Under the pieces are notes generated by a model that worked only from the letters and a program-made list of their open reading frames with translations, searched no databases and was not told the origin of the DNA. The position numbers and the translations under genes are program-made. A stretch of DNA of 64,000 nt, taken from Trujillonella humicola. GTDB taxonomy: Bacteria > Actinomycetota > Actinomycetes > Mycobacteriales > Geodermatophilaceae. Shown one piece after another: positions 48,348-56,823 of the stretch. The stretch's first letter is position 1, and each line of letters begins with the position of its first letter. Location: the NCBI RefSeq assembly GCF_046233715.1, contig NZ_JBJNRJ010000004.1:124001-188000 (forward strand). Reading direction: 5' to 3'.

Positions 48348-49343
48348 GTGCGCATGCGTCGACCGGCCGCCGTCCTCGCCCTCGGCCTGACCGCCGGACT
48401 GGCCCTCACCGGCTGCCGGACCTCGCCCAACGTCGCCGCCTACGTCGGGGAGGAACAGATCACCGTCGCCGCCCTCGAGCGCGAGGTCGACCAGCGGCTG
48501 GCCGATCCGGCCGCGGCCGGGACGGCCGGGGACGACGTGGGCGGCTACACCCGCGAGGTGCTCGCCGACCTGGTCAACCAGCGGGTCCTCGCGGCGGCGG
48601 CCGAGCGCTACGGCGTGGAGGTCGACGAGTCCGACGTGGCCGAGCGGATCACGGCGCTGCTGGGTGGGGCCGACCCCGAGGAGGCCTACGCGCAGCTGGC
48701 CGCGCGCGGCTTCTCCCGCGAGGACGTCGACGCCAGCATCACCCAGCAGCTCGTGGTCGAGGAGGTCGCCTACGCCGCGGGCGAGGCCGAGGAACCCGAC
48801 CCCGCCGACCTGCGCGCGCAGTACGCGGCGCTGCTGAGCTCTCAGGAGCCGCGCCCGCTCGGGATCATCACCGTCCCCGACCAGGCCACCGCCGACACGG
48901 TCGTCGCCGAGCTGGAGGCCGACCCGTCGAGCTACCCCGCCCTGGCCGGCCGGTACCAGGGGCAGACGACGCTGCCGCAGGTCGACCAGATCGCGCCCGC
49001 CCAGCTGCCGCCCGCCCTGGCCGAGGCGCTGCTGGCCGCACCGGCCGGCACGGTCCTCTCCCGGGAGGCCCCCGAGCTCGGCGGCGTGACGGTCCTCTAC
49101 GTGCCGGCCTTCGAGGAGGTGGCCTTCGCGCTGGGCGAGCAGGCCCGGACCCAGGCGCAGGACGCCGGCCGGCAGCTGGTGCTGGAGGTGGCCGGCGACC
49201 TCGACATCTCGGTCAACCCGCGCTTCGGCACCTACACGGAGGGCTCGGTCGTCCCGGTGGAGGGCGATGCGGTGCGCCTGCTCGACGAGACCGGCCAGGG
49301 CGCGGAGGAGGCGGCGCTGCCCCCGGTGGGCGGCGGGGGCTGA
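48348..49343 (+). CDS. SurA-like lipoprotein (SurA N-terminal / peptidyl-prolyl isomerase-like)
   Basis: A 331-aa exported lipoprotein. The lipobox is ALTGC (Cys ~23). The helical SurA N-terminal-like region includes REVLADLVNQRVLAAAAERYGVEVDE. A weak parvulin-like region follows (PRPLGIITVPDQATADTVVAEL) and then a Gly/Glu tail. The position next to mazG and eno is not its exact place in mycobacteria, where an LpqU lipoprotein follows mazG. GTG 48348 lies 7 nt after CACGCT (48335-48340), so the transcript may be leaderless. It is the first gene after the NRPS-like insertion. Confidence 0.85.
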   Translation: MRMRRPAAVLALGLTAGLALTGCRTSPNVAAYVGEEQITVAALEREVDQRLADPAAAGTAGDDVGGYTREVLADLVNQRVLAAAAERYGVEVDESDVAERITALLGGADPEEAYAQLAARGFSREDVDASITQQLVVEEVAYAAGEAEEPDPADLRAQYAALLSSQEPRPLGIITVPDQATADTVVAELEADPSSYPALAGRYQGQTTLPQVDQIAPAQLPPALAEALLAAPAGTVLSREAPELGGVTVLYVPAFEEVAFALGEQARTQAQDAGRQLVLEVAGDLDISVNPRFGTYTEGSVVPVEGDAVRLLDETGQGAEEAALPPVGGGG

Positions 49344-49344
49344 G

Positions 49345-50262
49345 GTGCCGCTCGTGCTCGTCGTCACCACGAGCCCGCGGCTGCCCGGGCTCCTCGGGCC
49401 GGCCGGCTGGCGGGCGGTCTCCGGCGGCCGGCCCCTGGCCGCCGTGCCCGGGGCCGCGGCGACGGCCGGGGCGCTGCGGGCCGAGGGGCTGGACATCGCC
49501 GACGTCCCCGACCTGGCCGCGGCCGGCGCGCTGCCCGGGGAGGTCGTCTGCCTGGTCCCCGACGGGGAGCCGACCGGCGGGCTCCCGGTGGTGGTGGGCG
49601 CGCCCGAGCCGGCCGGGGCGCGGCTGCTCGACGTCGTCGCCGTCATGGACCGGCTGCGTTCGCCCGGCGGCTGCCCCTGGGACGCCGAGCAGACCCACGC
49701 CTCGCTGCGCGGCTACCTGCTCGAGGAGGCGCACGAGGCCTACGACGCCATCGTCGACGACGACCCGGTCGCGATGCGCGAGGAGCTCGGCGACGTGCTG
49801 CTCCAGGTCGTCTTCCACGCCCGCGTCGCCGCCGAGGCCGGGCCGGACCGCCGCTTCGACGTGGACGACGTCAGCGCCGAGCTGGTCGACAAGCTGGTCC
49901 GCCGGCACCCGCACGTGTTCGGGGACGCGGGGCCGCGGGACGTCGCGCAGGTGGAGGCGGGCTGGGAGGAGATCAAGCGGGCGGAGAAGCGGCGCCGCTC
50001 GCCGACCGAGGGCGTCTCCCGCTCGCAGCCGGCCGCCTCGTGGGGTGCTGCGCTCGTCCGCCGGGCGGGCCGGGTCGGCCTGCCCACGCCGGAGGCGGCC
50101 GGGCTGACCGCCCGCAGCCCGGAGGAGCTCGGCGAGCGGCTGCTCGCCGTCGTCGCCGCGGCGGAGGCCCGCGGCTGGGACGTCGAGGACGCGCTGCGCG
50201 AGGCGGTGCGCCGCTACGCCGGCGAGCTGGACGCCGCGGCGGCGGAGCGCTCCGGGGACTGA
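49345..50262 (+). CDS. mazG: MazG family nucleoside triphosphate pyrophosphohydrolase
   Basis: A 305-aa house-cleaning NTP pyrophosphatase. The MazG core starts at LLDVVAVMDRLRSPGGCPWD (~95-114) and carries EEAHEAYDAI and EELGDVLLQVVFHA, the E-x2-E...E-x2-D Mg-binding helices. KLVRRHPHVFGD and WEEIKRAEK follow. The N-terminal ~90 residues are a divergent tetrapyrrole-methylase-like remnant common in actinobacterial MazG. GTG 49345 starts 1 base after the SurA-like stop. The last 49 bp overlap a convergent gene. Confidence 0.93.
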   Translation: MPLVLVVTTSPRLPGLLGPAGWRAVSGGRPLAAVPGAAATAGALRAEGLDIADVPDLAAAGALPGEVVCLVPDGEPTGGLPVVVGAPEPAGARLLDVVAVMDRLRSPGGCPWDAEQTHASLRGYLLEEAHEAYDAIVDDDPVAMREELGDVLLQVVFHARVAAEAGPDRRFDVDDVSAELVDKLVRRHPHVFGDAGPRDVAQVEAGWEEIKRAEKRRRSPTEGVSRSQPAASWGAALVRRAGRVGLPTPEAAGLTARSPEELGERLLAVVAAAEARGWDVEDALREAVRRYAGELDAAAAERSGD

Positions 50263-50969
50263 GCCGGAGGCGCCGCCGGCGGCCGGAACCGGCGGGCGGC
50301 GCCGACGAGCACCACCACGTGCGCCAGCGTGAGGCTGAGGGCGAGGAGCTCCCCGCCGTCCTCCAGCGTGCCCAGCGCTGCGCCCAGCGCGCTGTCGCGG
50401 GCCGCGGCGTGCACCTGGTCGACGACCACGCCGAAGAAGGCGTAGACGGCGACGAGCGCGGCCAGGCCCCGGCTCGCCGCACGCGTGTCCCGGTCGCTGC
50501 CCCGGTGCAGCACCACGATCGCCAGCAGCGGCGCGGCGGCCAGCAGGCCCCAGACGACCACCTCGCCCAGGTCGTCGGCGCGCAGGCCGGCCACGCCCTG
50601 CAGGTGAAGCGCGGCGGCGGCCCGGTCGCCGAGGGTCTCGTGCAGCCGGGCGCTGTCGTCGGCCAGGACGAGGGTGAACACGGCCGCCCAGGCGAGCCAG
50701 ACGCGGCCGCGCCCGAGCCGCCACAGGGTCAGCAGGAGCACGACGAGGGCCAGCTGGTGGGCGTACCCGACGTACTCCACGAGCCCGCCGTCGGTCTCCA
50801 GGGAGAAGGCGCCGTCCCCGGGCCCGCTGCCCGGCGCGCCGTCGAGGGCGGAGGCGACGACCAGCGCCAGGTCGAGCACCGCGAGGACGACGAGGGTCGG
50901 CACCGACACGCGGGGGAGGGGCCACCGGGCGGTGCGGCGGGCCTCCTGCCGAGGCTGCTGGGCGGTCAT
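50214..50969 (-). CDS. Hypothetical polytopic membrane protein
   Basis: A 251-aa protein with about six helices (near 22-42, 62-82, 88-108, 145-165, 180-205 and 212-235). It carries an acidic/His-containing loop DDSARLHETLGDRAA and a second, VVVDQVHAAARDSALG. ATG 50969 follows TGGAGG by 5 nt. The 3' end overlaps the mazG 3' end in antisense. No family recognised. It interrupts the usual mazG-eno spacing. Confidence 0.7.
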   Translation of the reverse strand: MTAQQPRQEARRTARWPLPRVSVPTLVVLAVLDLALVVASALDGAPGSGPGDGAFSLETDGGLVEYVGYAHQLALVVLLLTLWRLGRGRVWLAWAAVFTLVLADDSARLHETLGDRAAAALHLQGVAGLRADDLGEVVVWGLLAAAPLLAIVVLHRGSDRDTRAASRGLAALVAVYAFFGVVVDQVHAAARDSALGAALGTLEDGGELLALSLTLAHVVVLVGAARRFRPPAAPPAQSPERSAAAASSSPA

Positions 50970-51094
50970 CGGGTCCTCCACGGGCGGCGCCCGGCGCCGT
51001 CGCGGGGTGCCGGGGCAGTGAATCGGCCGGCCCCGCACCGGGCAAGCCGCCCCGCCGCGGTCGTGGCAGTGGTCCCCGGCCGTCGGGGCGTCGT

Positions 51095-51100
51095 TAGGCT
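51095..51100 (+). promoter_or_regulatory. -10 element (TAGGCT) of a leaderless eno promoter
   Basis: TAGGCT ends 6 nt before GTG 51107. There is no Shine-Dalgarno sequence in the gap. Confidence 0.5.
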
Positions 51101-51106
51101 GCCCCC

Positions 51107-52390
51107 GTGGCCAGCATCGACGCCGTCGGCGCGCGGGAGATCCTCGACTCGCGCGGAAACCCCACCGTGGAGGTCGAGGTCGCCCTCGACGACGGGACGA
51201 TCGCCCGCGCGGCGGTCCCCAGCGGCGCCTCCACGGGCGCCTTCGAGGCCGTGGAGCTGCGCGACGGCGGTGAGCGCTACGGCGGCAAGGGCGTGACCCA
51301 GGCCGTCGACGGCGTCCTCGACGTCATCGGGCCCGAGCTCGTCGGCTTCGAGGCCAGCGAGCAGCGCCTGGTCGACCAGCGGCTGCTCGACCTCGACGGC
51401 ACCCCGGACAAGTCCCGGCTGGGCGCCAACGCGATCCTCGGCGTCAGCCTCGCGGTGGCCCGCGCGGCGGCCGACTCGGCGAGCCTGCCGCTGTTCCGCT
51501 ACGTCGGCGGGCCCTCGGCGCACCAGCTGCCGGTGCCGATGATGAACATCCTCAACGGCGGCGCCCACGCCGACAGCAACGTCGACGTGCAGGAGTTCAT
51601 GATCGCCCCGATCGGCGCGGCGACCTTCGCCGAGGCGCTGGCCGTGGGCACCGAGACCTACCACGCGCTGAAGGCGGTCCTGAAGGGCCGCGGGCTGTCC
51701 ACCGGCCTGGGCGACGAGGGCGGCTTCGCCCCCGACCTGCCGAACAACCGCGCGGCGCTGGACCTCATCGCCGAGGCGGTGGAGAAGGCCGGGTACGCCG
51801 TGGGCACCGACATCGCGTTCGCCCTCGACGTCGCCGCCACGGAGTTCCACACCGACGGCGGCTACGACTTCGAGGGCCAGACCCGCTCGGCGGACTTCCT
51901 GGTGGAGTACTACCGCGAGCTGGTCGACGCCTACCCGATCGTCTCGATCGAGGACCCGCTGTCCGAGGAGGACTGGGACGGCTGGATCGCCATGACCGCC
52001 GCCCTCGGCGAGCGCGTCCAGATCGTCGGCGACGACCTGTTCGTCACCAACCCGGCCCGCCTCGCCGATGGCATCGAGCGGAAGGCGGCCAACGCGCTGC
52101 TGGTGAAGGTCAACCAGATCGGCACGCTCACCGAGACGCTGGACGCGGTGAACCTGGCGCACCGCAACGGCTACCGCTGCATGATGAGCCACCGCTCCGG
52201 CGAGACCGAGGACACCACCATCGCCGACCTCGCCGTCGCCACCGACTGCGGCCAGATCAAGACCGGCGCCCCCGCCCGCAGCGAGCGCGTCGCCAAGTAC
52301 AACCAGCTGCTGCGCATCGAGGAGGAGCTGGACGACGCCGCGCGCTACGCCGGCGCCTCGGCCTTCCCGCGGCTGGCCGCGCGCGCCTGA
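51107..52390 (+). CDS. eno: Enolase (phosphopyruvate hydratase)
   Basis: A 427-aa glycolytic enzyme converting 2-phosphoglycerate to phosphoenolpyruvate. It has AREILDSRGNPTVEVEV at the start, SGASTGAFEAVELRDG and GGAHADSNVDVQEFMI. Metal ligands lie in LDVAATEF, SIEDPLSEEDWDGW and GDDLFVTN. The catalytic Lys is in LLVKVNQIGTLTE, and the enolase signature is MMSHRSGETEDTTIADLAV. Full normal length. It is followed 1 bp later by the septum protein, forming eno-ftsB-DUF501-ppx. Confidence 0.98.
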   Translation: MASIDAVGAREILDSRGNPTVEVEVALDDGTIARAAVPSGASTGAFEAVELRDGGERYGGKGVTQAVDGVLDVIGPELVGFEASEQRLVDQRLLDLDGTPDKSRLGANAILGVSLAVARAAADSASLPLFRYVGGPSAHQLPVPMMNILNGGAHADSNVDVQEFMIAPIGAATFAEALAVGTETYHALKAVLKGRGLSTGLGDEGGFAPDLPNNRAALDLIAEAVEKAGYAVGTDIAFALDVAATEFHTDGGYDFEGQTRSADFLVEYYRELVDAYPIVSIEDPLSEEDWDGWIAMTAALGERVQIVGDDLFVTNPARLADGIERKAANALLVKVNQIGTLTETLDAVNLAHRNGYRCMMSHRSGETEDTTIADLAVATDCGQIKTGAPARSERVAKYNQLLRIEEELDDAARYAGASAFPRLAARA

Positions 52391-52391
52391 C

Positions 52392-52964
52392 GTGGCGGCA
52401 CAGCGGGACCGGCGGGGCGACCGGCGCGGTCCCCGGCGGGGGAGCACCGGGCGGCCGCTGGCGCACGCCGCGTCCCGTCCGGTGCCGACCGGCCGGGTCC
52501 CCGGCGCGGGCAGCCGGCCCGACCAGCGGCGTCCCGGCCGCCGGACCCCGCGCGCGAGCGCGGCCGCGGGCCGCCCGCGCCGGCCGCTGTTCACCGGCCG
52601 GGCGGTGCTGCTCGTCGGGCTCGTCCTGCTGCTGGCGCTGACCCTGGCCGGGCCGTTCCAGCAGTACCTGGCCGGCCGGGCCGAGCTCGCCGAGCTGGCG
52701 GCCGAGGGCACCGCCCTCGAGGAGCGGATCGCCGATCAGGAGGCCCGCCTCGCCGAGCTCGGCGACCCCGTCGTGCTGGCCCGCGAGGCCCGGGAGCGGT
52801 TCTTCTACGTGGCGGAGGGTGACCGGCTGATCCGCGTCGTCGCCGAGGCGGACGCCGCGGGCGACGCCGGGACCCTGCCGGACGCGCCTGCCACCGGGCC
52901 GCGGACCTGGTACGAGGCGCTGATGGGGTCGGTCGCCACCGCCGACGCGGTGGGGGCACCGTGA
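52392..52964 (+). CDS. FtsB/DivIC family septum formation initiator
   Basis: A 190-aa bitopic division protein. A long basic cytoplasmic region (~1-65, Arg/Pro-rich) precedes one membrane helix (AVLLVGLVLLLALTLAGPF, ~71-90). A coiled coil (ELAELAAEGTALEERIADQEA) and an extracytoplasmic domain with ARERFFYVAEGDRLIRVV follow. The location after eno matches the actinobacterial FtsB/DivIC gene (Rv1024). Coupled to the next gene by GTGA overlap. Confidence 0.9.
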   Translation: MAAQRDRRGDRRGPRRGSTGRPLAHAASRPVPTGRVPGAGSRPDQRRPGRRTPRASAAAGRPRRPLFTGRAVLLVGLVLLLALTLAGPFQQYLAGRAELAELAAEGTALEERIADQEARLAELGDPVVLAREARERFFYVAEGDRLIRVVAEADAAGDAGTLPDAPATGPRTWYEALMGSVATADAVGAP

Positions 52965-53530
52965 CGGAGGACCCCACTGCCGCCCAGGCTCGGCCCGGGC
53001 CCCTGCGGCGCGGCGGTTCCGGCCCCGTCACCGAGGCCGACCGGGAGGTCGTCGCCCGGCAGCTCGGCCGCCCGCCGCGCGCGCTGGTCGCGGTGGCGCA
53101 CCGGTGCCCGTGCGGGCAGCCCGACGTCGTCGAGACCTCCCCCCGCCTGGAGGACGGCACCCCGTTCCCGACGCTCTACTACCTGACCTGCCCCCGGGCC
53201 AACGCCGCCGCGAGCCGGCTGGAGTCCGCCGGCCGGATGCGGGAGTGGCAGGACGAGCTCGGCACCGATCCCGCCCTCGCGGCGGGCTACCGCGCCGCCC
53301 ACGAGGCATACCTGGCCGCCCGCGACGCCGCCGCGCGCCCCGGGGAGCCGGTGCTGGAGACCCGCACCACCGCCGGCGGGATGCCCGACCGGGTCAAGTG
53401 CCTGCACGCCCTGGCCGGGCACAGCCTGGCCGCGGGCCCCGGCGTCAACCCCGTCGGCGACCGCGCCGTCGCCGAGATGGGGGAGTGGTGGGCGAAGGGG
53501 CCCTGCGCCCTCCCCGGGGAAGACCGGTGA
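52961..53530 (+). CDS. DUF501 domain protein
   Basis: A 189-aa conserved protein of unknown function, syntenic with Rv1025. Family features include PRALVAVAHRCPCGQPDVVETSPRL, FPTLYYLTCPRANAAASRLE, then DRVKCLHALAGHSLAAGPGVNPVGD and the final GEWWAKGPCAL. The four conserved Cys and several His could bind a metal or an Fe-S cluster (inference). Its TGA overlaps the first GTG of a 77-bp tandem repeat array. Confidence 0.9.
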   Translation: MTEDPTAAQARPGPLRRGGSGPVTEADREVVARQLGRPPRALVAVAHRCPCGQPDVVETSPRLEDGTPFPTLYYLTCPRANAAASRLESAGRMREWQDELGTDPALAAGYRAAHEAYLAARDAAARPGEPVLETRTTAGGMPDRVKCLHALAGHSLAAGPGVNPVGDRAVAEMGEWWAKGPCALPGEDR

Positions 53531-53757
53531 CCGAGCTCGCGAGGTCACCCGGAGGCGGAGCACCCTGGGTCACGATGCCGACGAGCGCCGGCGAGGAGGT
53601 CTGGTGACCGAGCTCGCGAGGTCACCCGGAGGCAGAGCACCCTGGGTCACGATGCCGACGAGCGCCGGCGAGGAGGTCCGGTGACCGAGCTCGCGAGGTC
53701 ACCCGGAGGCAGAGCACCCTGGGTCACGATGCCGACGAGCGACAGCGAGGAGGTCTC
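53527..53757 (+). repeat. Three tandem 77-bp units, each with a ribosome binding site and GTG start, leading into ppx
   Basis: Units start at 53527, 53604 and 53681, and a fourth GTG at 53758 is the ppx start. Each begins GTGACCGAGCTCGCGAGGTC and ends GAGGAGGT plus 3 nt. Each unit reads as a 26-codon open frame (MTELARSPGG...) whose TGA overlaps the next GTG. DUF501, three mini-frames and ppx therefore form a chain of four GTGA junctions. The period is not a multiple of 3. Unit 3 diverges near its end (GACAGC). Whether the peptides are made is unknown. Confidence 0.85.
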
Positions 53758-54711
53758 GTGACCCGGGTCGCGGCCATCGACTGCGGGACCAACTCCATCC
53801 GCCTGCTGGTCGCCGACGTGCCCGAGCGGGGCGCGCACACCGACCTGCTGCGCCGGATGGAGGTCGTCCGGCTCGGCGAGGGCGTCGACGCCACCGGCCG
53901 GCTGTCGGAGGCGGCGATCGAGCGGACCCGCCGGGTGCTGGCCGAGTACACCGACCAGGCCCGGGAGCTCGGCGCCACGGCGGTGCGGATGGTCGCGACC
54001 AGCGCCAGCCGCGACGCCGCCAACCGGGCCGACTTCGAGCGGATGGTGCTGGCCACGCTGGGCTGGCTGCCCGACGTCGTCACCGGGTCGGAGGAGGCGC
54101 AGCTGTCCTTCCTGGGTGCCACCGCCTCGCTCGACGCCGCCGTGGCGGCCCACGGCGGCGCCGTGCCGGAGCCGCCCTACCTGGTGGTCGACATCGGTGG
54201 CGGCTCGACGGAGTTCGTGCTCGGGGACTCCGGCGGCGTCCGCGCCGCGCGCTCGGTGGACGTCGGCTGCGTGCGGCTGACCGAGCGGCACCTGCACGGC
54301 GACCCGCCGACCGCCGACGAGATCCAGCGCACCGAGGCCGACGTGCGCGCGGCGCTGGCCGAGGTCGTCGCCGACGTCCCCGTGGCCGAGGCCGCCACGC
54401 TCGTCGGGCTGGCCGGCTCGGTGACCACGGTGGCCGCGCTCGCGCTCGGGCTGCCGGAGTACGACGCCGAGGCCATCCACGGCACGCGCATCCCGGTGTC
54501 CGCCGTCCGCTCGGTGACGGCGGGGCTGCTCACCGCCAGCCGGCAGCGACGGGCCGCGCAGGCGGTCATGCACCCGGGCCGGGTCGACGTGATCGGCGGC
54601 GGCGCGCTCGTGCTCCGGGTGATCATGGACGCGTTCGCCATCGACTCCGTGGTCGTCAGCGAGCACGACATCCTCGACGGCATCGCCCTCCGGCTGGCGC
54701 GCGGGGTCTAG
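53758..54711 (+). CDS. ppx: Exopolyphosphatase / guanosine pentaphosphate phosphohydrolase (Ppx/GppA)
   Basis: A 317-aa ASKHA-fold phosphatase acting on polyphosphate or pppGpp. It has AAIDCGTNSIRLLVAD (phosphate 1), ATSASRDAANRADF, VDIGGGSTEFVLG (phosphate 2) and VDVGCVRLTERHL. It ends with the short two-domain form common in actinobacteria. GTG 53758 is preceded by GAGGAGGT and is coupled to the 77-bp repeat array. The stop overlaps the convergent gene's stop (CTAG). Confidence 0.94.
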   Translation: MTRVAAIDCGTNSIRLLVADVPERGAHTDLLRRMEVVRLGEGVDATGRLSEAAIERTRRVLAEYTDQARELGATAVRMVATSASRDAANRADFERMVLATLGWLPDVVTGSEEAQLSFLGATASLDAAVAAHGGAVPEPPYLVVDIGGGSTEFVLGDSGGVRAARSVDVGCVRLTERHLHGDPPTADEIQRTEADVRAALAEVVADVPVAEAATLVGLAGSVTTVAALALGLPEYDAEAIHGTRIPVSAVRSVTAGLLTASRQRRAAQAVMHPGRVDVIGGGALVLRVIMDAFAIDSVVVSEHDILDGIALRLARGV

Positions 54712-55907
54712 CGCCCGGCGCGGGCCTCCCGGACCCGGTGCATTCCCGAGCGGGCCAGCTCGCGGGCCCGGCCGCCGAGCGCGCGGCGGGCCAGGGCCAT
54801 CGCGGCGGTGGCGGCGGCGGTCGCCGGCAGGTAGCCGCCGGAGCCCAGCGGGCCCGGCCGCGCGAGCACGAACCGCTCGGCGGTCACGTGCTCGGGCCGC
54901 CAGCGGAGCTTGTAGTCCTCGTCGCCGCGCAGGAAGGAGTACTCGGGCAGCCCGAGCCGCTCGGCCGCCGCCAGCGCCCCGCCGACGAGCAGCACCGACG
55001 TGTCCATCTGCTCGCGCAGCGCGGGGTCGATCCCGGCGAGGTAGTAGGCCAGCTGCCGGTGCCCGAGCAGGTCGACCTCGGCGGCCACCGTCCGGCCGTC
55101 GAGGCGGTACTCCACGAAGACCGCCTGACCGCGGTCGACCATCGCGCCGACGGCGTCGGCGAGGAACGCCCGGAACCGCGCGGTGAGGTGCTCGGGGTTG
55201 CCGCGGCGGCCGGCCCACTGGGCCTCGTGCAGGCCGATGAGCCGGTCGACGGCGGCGGGCACGTCGGCCGGGGCCAGTTCCACGCGCTCGACACCGAGCT
55301 TGTCGATCTTCTTCAGCTTCCGGCGCAGCGTCCCCGCCGTCCGGGAGGGGAGACGGCCCAGCACCTCGGCCTGGGGCAGCACCGGGAGCTGCAGGTTCAG
55401 CGAGGACGGCGCCCGGCGGGCGCGGCCCGGCCAGGCCTGCGCCCAGCCCTGCGCCGCCGACCCCGGCAGCACCTCGGGCAGGTCGAGCACCCGCCATCCG
55501 GGCACCCCGAGCAGCGCGCGCACGAGCCGGGCACCGGCGTCGGGCACCTGCGGGTCGAGCAGGACGTCGGTGGAGTCGGCCAGCGGCCCGCCCAGCGGCG
55601 CCAGCGTCGGCACCGGACCCCGGCGCAGCCGGTGCACCGGCGCGGCGGCGACCATGGTCGCGCCGTCCCAGACCGTGACGACGGCCAGCCGGCCGTCCGG
55701 GACGTAGGCGCGCGCCCAGGCGCTGCACCAGGCGTGCGCCTGGAACGCGGTGGCGTGCGGGGTCCGGCGCCACAGGTCGTCCCAGGCGCCGGCGAGGCGG
55801 TCCAGCTCCGCGTGCCCGGTGACCACGACGACCCGCGGGGCGGACGACGGGGCAGGACCGGCCGCCGCAGGCTCCTCGACCGAGGCACTCACCGCTGCGC
55901 TCACCAT
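54708..55907 (-). CDS. GNAT acetyltransferase, CelD/BcsL type
   Basis: A 399-aa protein with the bilobed acetyltransferase (Acetyltransf_6) layout seen in CelD/BcsL polysaccharide acylation proteins. It has FQAHAWCSAWARAYVP in the N-lobe, then LRRKLKKIDKLGVERVEL, LIGLHEAQWAGRRG and FRAFLADAVGAMVDRGQAVF. The C-lobe has LAYYLAGIDPALREQMDTSV and YSFLRGDEDYKLRW. Such proteins modify extracellular polymers, so a link to the exopolysaccharide locus is possible but unproven. ATG 55907; GTG 55904 is an alternative. Confidence 0.85.
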   Translation of the reverse strand: MVSAAVSASVEEPAAAGPAPSSAPRVVVVTGHAELDRLAGAWDDLWRRTPHATAFQAHAWCSAWARAYVPDGRLAVVTVWDGATMVAAAPVHRLRRGPVPTLAPLGGPLADSTDVLLDPQVPDAGARLVRALLGVPGWRVLDLPEVLPGSAAQGWAQAWPGRARRAPSSLNLQLPVLPQAEVLGRLPSRTAGTLRRKLKKIDKLGVERVELAPADVPAAVDRLIGLHEAQWAGRRGNPEHLTARFRAFLADAVGAMVDRGQAVFVEYRLDGRTVAAEVDLLGHRQLAYYLAGIDPALREQMDTSVLLVGGALAAAERLGLPEYSFLRGDEDYKLRWRPEHVTAERFVLARPGPLGSGGYLPATAAATAAMALARRALGGRARELARSGMHRVREARAGR

Positions 55908-56032
55908 CCACCTCTCACCGGCTCCGACGGCGCCCGTGCGGGCGATCGCTGACCGATGCGAGCCTAGGGAGCCGGGAGCCCGCGGCCGACCCCACAAGGG
56001 GGGAGATCCGCGCAGGCCCGTCACACTGGGCC

Positions 56033-56800
56033 GTGCTCTCCGACGACGCGGCCGGGTTCCCGGTGACCCGCACCCCGGCCGGGGTCGCGCGCTCGGCCCG
56101 CGCCGTGCGCGAGCTCGCGGTGCTCGACGCCCGGATCTCCGGCTGCCGGGCCTGCCCGCGGCTGGTCGCCTGGCGCGAGGAGGTGGCCCGGGTGAAGCGG
56201 GCCTCCTTCCGCGAGGAGGAGTACTGGGGGCGGCCGGTGCCCGGGCTGGGGCCGGCCGACGCGCGCATCGCCGTCGTCGGGCTGGCCCCGGCGGCCCACG
56301 GGGGCAACCGCACCGGCCGGGTGTTCACCGGCGACCGCAGCGGCGACTGGATCTTCGCCGCGCTGTGGCGGGCCGGGCTGGCCAACCAGCCCACGTCGAC
56401 GCACGTCGGCGACGGGCTGGAGCTGACCGGCGTCCGCGTCGCCGCCGCCGTGCGCTGCGCCCCACCGGCCAACGCCCCGACGCCCGAGGAGCGCGACACC
56501 TGCTCGCCGTGGCTGGCGCGCGAGCTGGCGCTGCTGCCGCGGCTGCGGGTCGCCGTGGTCCTCGGCGGCTTCGGGTGGACGGCGCTGTGGCCGGTCCTCG
56601 CCGACGCCGGGTACGCGCTGCCCCGGCCGCGGCCGGCGTTCGGCCACGGCGTCGAGGTGAGCCTCGACGGGCCGCGCGGGCCGCTGACCCTGCTGGGCAG
56701 CTACCACGTGAGCCAGCAGAACACCTTCACCGGCCGGCTCACCGAGCCGATGCTCGACGCGGTGCTCGGCCGGGCCACCGAGCTGGCCGCCGCCGGGTGA
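56033..56800 (+). CDS. Type-5 uracil-DNA glycosylase (UdgB-like)
   Basis: A 255-aa base-excision repair enzyme of the Fe-S UDG family 5. The Fe-S cysteines start with CRACPRL. Motif A is GLAPAAHGGNRTGRVFTGD, lacking the Asp of family 4 as expected. AAAVRCAPPANAPTPEERDTC carries further Cys ligands, and the C-terminal motif is GSYHVSQQNTFTGRLT. GTG 56033 has CACACT 5 nt upstream, so it may be leaderless. It is a single gene before a tRNA. Confidence 0.92.
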   Translation: MLSDDAAGFPVTRTPAGVARSARAVRELAVLDARISGCRACPRLVAWREEVARVKRASFREEEYWGRPVPGLGPADARIAVVGLAPAAHGGNRTGRVFTGDRSGDWIFAALWRAGLANQPTSTHVGDGLELTGVRVAAAVRCAPPANAPTPEERDTCSPWLARELALLPRLRVAVVLGGFGWTALWPVLADAGYALPRPRPAFGHGVEVSLDGPRGPLTLLGSYHVSQQNTFTGRLTEPMLDAVLGRATELAAAG

Positions 56801-56823
56801 TCAGCCGCTAGCGTTCCTGCCAC

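Noticed and set aside
53527..53757. Tandem 77-bp repeats as a CRISPR array
   Set aside because: Units are contiguous with no unique spacers, and there are no cas genes.
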